A stretch of 18,475 nt of DNA, from contig JAFMJK010000016.1 in assembly GCA_017853515.1 (NCBI GenBank), positions 1 through 18,475 on the forward strand, in the 5' to 3' direction. The first letter of the stretch is position 1; the number at the start of each line of letters is the position of its first letter. Source of the DNA: Chthoniobacterales bacterium (GTDB lineage Bacteria; Verrucomicrobiota; Verrucomicrobiia; Chthoniobacterales; JACTMZ01). This document shows, one piece after another, positions 13,927 to 18,475 of the stretch. The notes under the pieces were generated by a model that was given only the letters and a program-made list of their open reading frames with translations, was not told the origin of the DNA and ran no database searches. The translations under genes and the position numbers were made by a program.

Positions 13927-14883
13927 CTACGGCGTCGCCACGGGTGCGGGCGGAACTTCGACGGCAATGGGCTCGGGAACCGCGGGCACGACCGCCTCGG
14001 CTGGTTCGGATGCAACAGCGGGCGCGGGCGAAGGAACGGGCGTAGCAGGCGCGGGCGCAACCGCGGGATCGGCGGGCGCTGCGGAAGAAGGCATGGTCTG
14101 TCCTTCCGCCGGCGCGGGTGTCGACGCCGGCACGGGCGCGGGTTGGGGCAGCGCGGCGCGGCGCGGGCGCGATGGTTTGTCGGCCACCTCGCCGATGACC
14201 ACGCTGTCGAGACCAACCGGACCGCCGAGGGCGGGAGCAAAGGAATCCACTTTGACCGGCGTGCCGACGGGGAGGAGCGCAAACAACTCGGTCGCGGTTT
14301 CCCTCCTGAGCCGGATACATCCGTGCGAAGCGGGGCGATGCCCGGGCACATGGCCGACATGCATGCCGACACCGGTCGTCGTCATGCGCATCCAATAAGG
14401 CAGGGGCGCACCGACAAAGCGCCCGCCGACCGGCACCGCGTGATCGCGCGTGTCGGCATCCCCCACCACAGTGGAGCCATCCCCGCCGACAATGTGCCCG
14501 TAAAGATTGGAGGAATGGGCCTTCTTTTTCTCGAGAATTTTGTACGAGCCTTTCGGTGTCGGGTGGCTGGAGCGTCCGGTAGCGACCGGGAAATCCATGG
14601 CGATGGCCTCGTTGACGAGCAGCAAGCCGCGCTGTTCTCGCAGGGAGATTTCCACCGCGGCATGTCCTTCCGCGGCTTTGGCCACCAGTTTCTCGTCACG
14701 GTAAGTCTTTTTGCGCCATCCGGGCTGGCCGCGGAACGCGGCGTGTTGTTCCTTGGCCAGGACCACTTGCGGATCGGGACGACCCGTTTTCAGGCTTTCA
14801 AACACCGCGCAGCCCGGAACAAAGAGCGCGGCGGCGAGCGCCGGAAGAAGGGAAAATTGTCGGGCGGAACGCAGGATGATCAT
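13927..14883 (-). CDS. L,D-transpeptidase (YkuD) lipoprotein
   Basis: This 318-residue protein has a lipoprotein-type signal ending LFVPGC (lipid cysteine C25; proline at -2 is unusual). The YkuD domain spans about residues 77-213, with H175 and the SHGCIRL motif (H187, nucleophile C189). Such enzymes cross-link peptidoglycan peptides at meso-diaminopimelate or attach proteins to the wall. Residues 240-318 are a low-complexity Pro/Ala/Val tail, probably disordered and able to reach across the periplasm. The ATG overlaps the gspF stop (ATGA, 14880-14883), so it is translated with the secretion genes. This suggests, but does not prove, a role in fitting the secretion machine into the wall. The gene ends before the hairpin-rich region. 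Confidence 0.9.
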   Translation of the reverse strand: MIILRSARQFSLLPALAAALFVPGCAVFESLKTGRPDPQVVLAKEQHAAFRGQPGWRKKTYRDEKLVAKAAEGHAAVEISLREQRGLLLVNEAIAMDFPVATGRSSHPTPKGSYKILEKKKAHSSNLYGHIVGGDGSTVVGDADTRDHAVPVGGRFVGAPLPYWMRMTTTGVGMHVGHVPGHRPASHGCIRLRRETATELFALLPVGTPVKVDSFAPALGGPVGLDSVVIGEVADKPSRPRRAALPQPAPVPASTPAPAEGQTMPSSAAPADPAVAPAPATPVPSPAPAVASEPAEAVVPAVPEPIAVEVPPAPVATP

Positions 14884-16112
14884 CGTCTGCCGGGCAAGCC
14901 GGACACGGTTTGCATAATACCGGTGATCATGGAATAGGCAACCAACCCGACGAAAAGCGCCACCATGACGATGACCATGGGCTGGATGAGGGCCGTGACG
15001 CGCTCGATGACGACGGATAGCTGCTTGTCATAGCTTTTGGCGCTGCGCTCCAAGGCGCCCCCGAGGTCGCCGGTCGTTTCGCCCACCTGCACGATGTCGA
15101 TGAGCGTGGGCGGGAAAAACTGCACCCGGGCCACGGCGCGGGAAAGTTGCGCGCCGTCCTGCACGTTCTCCGCCACCTTTTCGAGCAGGTCCTGCAGGTA
15201 GACGTTCGGCGTGGCGTTCTTGATCAGCTGCATGGCCTGCATGAGGGAGACGCCGTTGTTGAGCAGGGTGGAAAGGGTCTGGGTGAACTGGGCGTAAAAG
15301 CGCATGCGCAGCAGCGGTCCGACCGCCGGCAGGGAGAGTTTCGCCCGGTCCCACCAGGCCCGCCCCTTGCCTTTGCTCGTGTATTGGCGGAACCCGAGGA
15401 CGGCCGCGGTTCCGACGATCAGGATGACCCACCAGTAGTTGCCGAAAAATTCGCTGATTCCGATGAGAACGCGCGTGGCCAGGGGCAGGGTCTTGCCGGT
15501 CTTGGTCAGCATCATGGTCAACTGCGGGAGCAGGAAGGTCATGAAAATGGCCAGCAGTCCGATGCCCGCGGCGAAGATGACCGAAGGATAGATGAGGGCG
15601 CTGGTCACACGGCGCTGCAGCTCGCTCATCATGGTGAGGAACTCGACTTGCCGCTTGAGGATTTTCGGCACGGTGCCGCTCGCTTCGCCGGCTTTGACCA
15701 TGTTGCAGTAGAGGTCGGAAAAACTCGGGCTGGCTTTTTTCAAGGCGGCGGAAAATGTCGCGCCCTCGCGCAGCGACAAACGCGCGCTGGCCGCCACATG
15801 GCGCAGCATGCTCTTGTCCTGGCGCTGCTCGATGACCTGCAAAGCGCGGTCGAGCTTGAGGCCGGCTTCGAGCAGTTCGCAGAGCTCTTCGGTGAAAAGC
15901 AACACTTGCTGGCGCGAAAGAACGTTTTCGCCGCCGGTCGAGGGCCCGTCCGCCGCCGCGGCCGCGGCTTCGGCGCCTTTCATCGAGAGTTGGAAAGGCT
16001 GCAAATTCTGCTGGCGCAGACGATTGAACGCGTCCTGGCGGCTCAGCGCCTCGATTTCCCCGGAGGACTTGCCGCCGCCGGGTTGCAGGGCCTGGTAAGC
16101 AAAGACGGGCAT
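14880..16112 (-). CDS. gspF: Type II secretion inner-membrane platform protein GspF/PilC
   Basis: This 410-residue protein begins MPVFAYQAL, the usual opening of GspF/PilC proteins. It has two T2SSF domains (about 67-190 and 270-395), each with the family's 'ELCELLEAGLKLDRAL'/'TLLNNGVSLMQAM' and 'GEASGTVPKIL'/'GETTGDLGGAL' pair of motifs. Three membrane helices lie near 173-198, 225-242 and 376-400. It is the inner-membrane platform that links the cytoplasmic ATPase to the pseudopilus or pilus. A short Ala-rich insert (48-56) separates the N-terminal part. The start is 6 bases after the gspE stop. GspF and PilC cannot be told apart by sequence alone; the secretin and ATPase next door fit either system. 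Confidence 0.93.
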   Translation of the reverse strand: MPVFAYQALQPGGGKSSGEIEALSRQDAFNRLRQQNLQPFQLSMKGAEAAAAAADGPSTGGENVLSRQQVLLFTEELCELLEAGLKLDRALQVIEQRQDKSMLRHVAASARLSLREGATFSAALKKASPSFSDLYCNMVKAGEASGTVPKILKRQVEFLTMMSELQRRVTSALIYPSVIFAAGIGLLAIFMTFLLPQLTMMLTKTGKTLPLATRVLIGISEFFGNYWWVILIVGTAAVLGFRQYTSKGKGRAWWDRAKLSLPAVGPLLRMRFYAQFTQTLSTLLNNGVSLMQAMQLIKNATPNVYLQDLLEKVAENVQDGAQLSRAVARVQFFPPTLIDIVQVGETTGDLGGALERSAKSYDKQLSVVIERVTALIQPMVIVMVALFVGLVAYSMITGIMQTVSGLPGRR

Positions 16113-16118
16113 GACGCG

Positions 16119-17837
16119 TTACTCGTCCTGCGCGTTGACGTCGCTCGTCGTGACGCGCATCACTTCCTCGATCGTGGTGGTGCCGGACGCGACTTTGTCG
16201 AAACCGTATTTGCGCAACGGCCGCATGCCCTCGCGCTCCGCCGCGGGACGCAACTCGGCCGCGGTTTTGCGGTGCGTGATCATTTCCTGCAGCTTCGGGG
16301 TGACCATGCAGATTTCCATGATGGCCAGACGGCCCTCGTAGCCGGTCATCCGGCAGGCCTCGCAACCGACCGCGCGGAGGATTTTGCCGTCGTATTCGGG
16401 CGGAAAACCGATGCTGCGCAGGTATTCGGTCGAATAGTCGCCCGGATGCGCCGGAGCTTTGCAAACGGAACAGAGACGCCGCACGAGCCGTTGGGCAAGA
16501 AAGGCGCGCACCGCGCTGGCCACGAGGAAGGGCTCGACGCCCATGTCGAGCAGACGGGTGATGCCTCCGACCGCGTCGTTGGTGTGCAGCGTGCTGAAAA
16601 CCAAGTGGCCGGTCAGGGCGGCGCGGATGGCGATCTCCGCCGTCTCGTAGTCGCGCATCTCGCCGACCATGATGACGTTCGGGTCGCCGCGGAGAAAACT
16701 GCGCAGGAGGTTGGCGAAGGTGTTGCCGATCTCGGGTTGCACCGCGCTTTGATTCACGCCGGGCAACTTGTGCTCGACCGGATCTTCGATGGTGAGAATG
16801 CGGCGCTCGCGCGTGTTGAGGCTCGAGAGAAAAGTGTAGAGCGAGGTCGACTTGCCGCAACCGGTAGGACCGGTGACCAGAATGATGCCGTTGGGAAGGG
16901 CGAGCAACTCACGCACTTTCGACGCGTAGTCTTCATCAAGCCCGAGACGCTCGAGACTGAACACTTCCTTGCCGAGAAGGCGCAGGCTGATGCTCTCGCC
17001 GTTGATCGTCGGGATCGAAGCAACGCGCACATCGATCGGTTGTCCGCCGAGCTCGAGGCTGATGCGTCCGTCCTGCGGGCGGCGGTCCTCGCCGAGGTCG
17101 AGTCCCGCGGTGAGCTTGAGGATGTTGATGACCGAACGTTGCAGCTTGCGCATCTGCGCAGGGACGGGAACCTCCTGCAAAACGCCGTCGATGCGGTAGC
17201 GCACGCGGAGGTCGTCCGACAGCGGTTCGACATGGATGTCGGTGGCGCGCTCGCGCAGGGCTTCGCGGATCACCTGGTTGATGAACTTTTTCACCGAGGC
17301 CTCCTCGGACTCGTTCTCGTCGAGCACGTTGACCTCTTCGGCGCGGATCTGGTCGAGTTCCTCGTCGCTCGCGCGCCCCTCGAGCAGTTCCTCGAAAGTC
17401 TCCGCACCGATGCCGTAGACTTGGCGCAAGGCGGGAAGGATTCCTTTCCGCGTGTAGACCTCGTAGCGCACGCGTTGCGGAACGGCCTCGGCCACCGCCT
17501 GCCGCGCGAGCATGTCGAACGGGTCGTAAGTCAGCAGCGTGATGTTGTCGTCATCGGCGGCGACCGGAAGGAGTTGGTAGCGGAGAGCGATGCGTGCCGG
17601 CAACTTGCCCCGCAATTCCGGCGCGGCTTTGGCGATGTCCGCACCGCCCCACGCGAGACGGAACTTGTCGGTCAACTCGCGGTAAAACCCGTTCTCGTCG
17701 AGCTCGGAACTGTCGAGCAAAGCGCGCAGCAACGACGACTGGGTGCGTGCGGCATCGCGCAGGGCGGTGGATACTTTCTCGCGATCCGCCGCGCCATGGC
17801 GCGCGGCCAGGTCTACCAACTCCGGGATGAGGGCCAT
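16119..17837 (-). CDS. gspE: Type II secretion/type IV pilus assembly ATPase GspE/PilB
   Basis: This 572-residue protein is a hexameric secretion ATPase that drives pseudopilus or pilus extension from the cytoplasm. It has an N-terminal MshEN/GspE-N-like domain (about 40-145), an acidic linker, and a catalytic core with RATDIHVEP (197-205), Walker A GPTGCGKST (323-331), TIEDPVEH (349-356), Walker B-region VGEMRD (391-396; the family usually has GEIRD) and the His box STLHTND. A zinc-type tetracysteine site is intact: C456, C459, C492, C495. The ATG at 17837 follows the secretin stop by 13 bases. In-frame sequence further upstream is a shadow of gspD. Confidence 0.95.
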   Translation of the reverse strand: MALIPELVDLAARHGAADREKVSTALRDAARTQSSLLRALLDSSELDENGFYRELTDKFRLAWGGADIAKAAPELRGKLPARIALRYQLLPVAADDDNITLLTYDPFDMLARQAVAEAVPQRVRYEVYTRKGILPALRQVYGIGAETFEELLEGRASDEELDQIRAEEVNVLDENESEEASVKKFINQVIREALRERATDIHVEPLSDDLRVRYRIDGVLQEVPVPAQMRKLQRSVINILKLTAGLDLGEDRRPQDGRISLELGGQPIDVRVASIPTINGESISLRLLGKEVFSLERLGLDEDYASKVRELLALPNGIILVTGPTGCGKSTSLYTFLSSLNTRERRILTIEDPVEHKLPGVNQSAVQPEIGNTFANLLRSFLRGDPNVIMVGEMRDYETAEIAIRAALTGHLVFSTLHTNDAVGGITRLLDMGVEPFLVASAVRAFLAQRLVRRLCSVCKAPAHPGDYSTEYLRSIGFPPEYDGKILRAVGCEACRMTGYEGRLAIMEICMVTPKLQEMITHRKTAAELRPAAEREGMRPLRKYGFDKVASGTTTIEEVMRVTTSDVNAQDE

Positions 17838-17850
17838 GACGGGTGGGTGG

Positions 17851-18475
17851 TCAGTCGGGCAATGTGGCCCGCCGGACCTCGGGTTCCCGCGCGGGCGCCT
17901 CGAGCTTTTTCTCTTTGCGCGCTTTCGGCGGACGCTCCGGGGCATATTCCTCGTAGTCGATGCCGGCCGGGCGGAGCGGGTCGCGCTTCTTGCGGACGGC
18001 CGAATCCGGTTCGAGTTCTTCCGCGTCGAAAACCACCGGCGTGTTGGCGAAGGCGGAGGGCGCGGCCTCGGCATACGCCTCGTCGCCGAGATCGCTGCGG
18101 TAACGCTCACGCCAGCTGGCTTGGGCCAGCTCTTCGTCATTTTCGACCACGGTCGGTTGCAAGAGCACGATGAGTTCCTGGCGGCGGACCTCGCGGGAGG
18201 TCTGCTTGAAGAGATACCCCAAAACAGGAATGCGCATGAGGAAGGGAATACCCGAGTCGTCGGCCTGCATGCGTTCGACGATCAATCCGCCCAGCACGAC
18301 GGTGCCTCCGTTCGGCACGGTGACGGTGGTGGTGAGTTCCTGCGCGCTGATGATCGGCGCGGTGTTTCCGCCGCCGAAGCTCTGTTCGCCGAGCACATTG
18401 TTGTTCGTCTGCACAATGACCAGCGTGACATCCTTGTTGGCGTTGATCAGAGGCAGCACCTCGAGTTTGAGCAGG
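17851..18475 (-). CDS. gspD: Secretin GspD, C-terminal part (gene runs off the window)
   Basis: The frame is open to the window edge at 18475, so only the last 207 or so codons are present. The visible part contains the end of the secretin domain: 'LPLINANKDVTLVIVQTNNN', VPNGGTVVLGGLI and IPVLGYLF, then 'RRQELIVLLQPTVV', the last strand of the outer-membrane barrel family signature. After it comes a charged tail of about 100 residues, rich in Glu, Arg, Lys and Pro and longer than a simple barrel end. Secretins form the outer-membrane gate of type II secretion and type IV pili. The GTG at 18459 is not a real start, because the secretin fold continues upstream of it. Confidence 0.92.
   Translation of the reverse strand, partial: LLKLEVLPLINANKDVTLVIVQTNNNVLGEQSFGGGNTAPIISAQELTTTVTVPNGGTVVLGGLIVERMQADDSGIPFLMRIPVLGYLFKQTSREVRRQELIVLLQPTVVENDEELAQASWRERYRSDLGDEAYAEAAPSAFANTPVVFDAEELEPDSAVRKKRDPLRPAGIDYEEYAPERPPKARKEKKLEAPAREPEVRRATLPD

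Noticed and set aside
15147..18173. Very long plus-strand open frame (over 1000 codons) opposite gspE and gspF
   Set aside because: It is antisense to clearly recognised genes and has the biased composition expected of the reverse reading of GC-rich codons; no family features.

Overview
The window is a GC-rich bacterial chromosome segment, densely coded, with many start/stop overlaps of the ATGA, TGATG and TTGA type. Gene content is housekeeping plus cell-envelope functions: folate (pabB), one-carbon metabolism (glyA), ferrous iron uptake (feo), oxidative and metabolite damage (sodA, nnrD), and a type II secretion/type IV pilus-like machine (gspD-E-F). No phage, insertion sequence, CRISPR or plasmid genes are visible. 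Poor Shine-Dalgarno sequences, a lipoprotein of the DUF4410 type, a CBM9-like secreted protein, several lineage-restricted secreted proteins and hairpin-rich intergenic repeats suggest a member of the Verrucomicrobiota (Opitutae-like). This is an inference from style and content, not from a marker gene.

Layout. (1) 1-1503, minus strand: a secreted CBM9-like protein overlapping a DUF4410 lipoprotein. (2) 1589-1662: tRNA-Pro(UGG) on the plus strand, whose 3' end overlaps the 3' end of minus-strand pabB (1644-2867). (3) 2866-3606, plus strand: an exported Pro/Ala/Glu-rich protein of unknown function, starting head to head with pabB. (4) 3614-9526, minus strand: nine tightly packed genes reading feoA-type (five-cysteine), feoA, feoB, a 49-residue Cys-rich FeoB-associated membrane peptide, two unknown exported proteins, a tandem-ACT protein, a TPMT-like methyltransferase and a HAD phosphatase. 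A perfect 19-bp palindrome resembling a Fur box sits just upstream of the first start. (5) 9599-11344, minus strand: a low-molecular-weight phosphatase and a complete serine hydroxymethyltransferase in one uninterrupted frame. (6) 11460-13665, plus strand: an exported Mn-type superoxide dismutase followed by the two-domain NAD(P)HX repair enzyme. (7) 13666-13926: a non-coding region with four near-perfect hairpins arranged as two pairs, and a 31-bp element whose other copy lies at 58-88. (8) 13927-18475, minus strand: gspD (its 5' part lies outside the window), gspE, gspF and an L,D-transpeptidase lipoprotein coupled to gspF by an ATGA overlap.

The most notable points are the phosphatase-SHMT fusion, the structured intergenic repeat region, the palindrome in front of a feo operon that continues into seemingly unrelated genes, and the cysteine-rich FeoA-like protein. 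I found no convincing defence system or wholly new machine. The novelty here is in gene fusion, operon composition and repeats.
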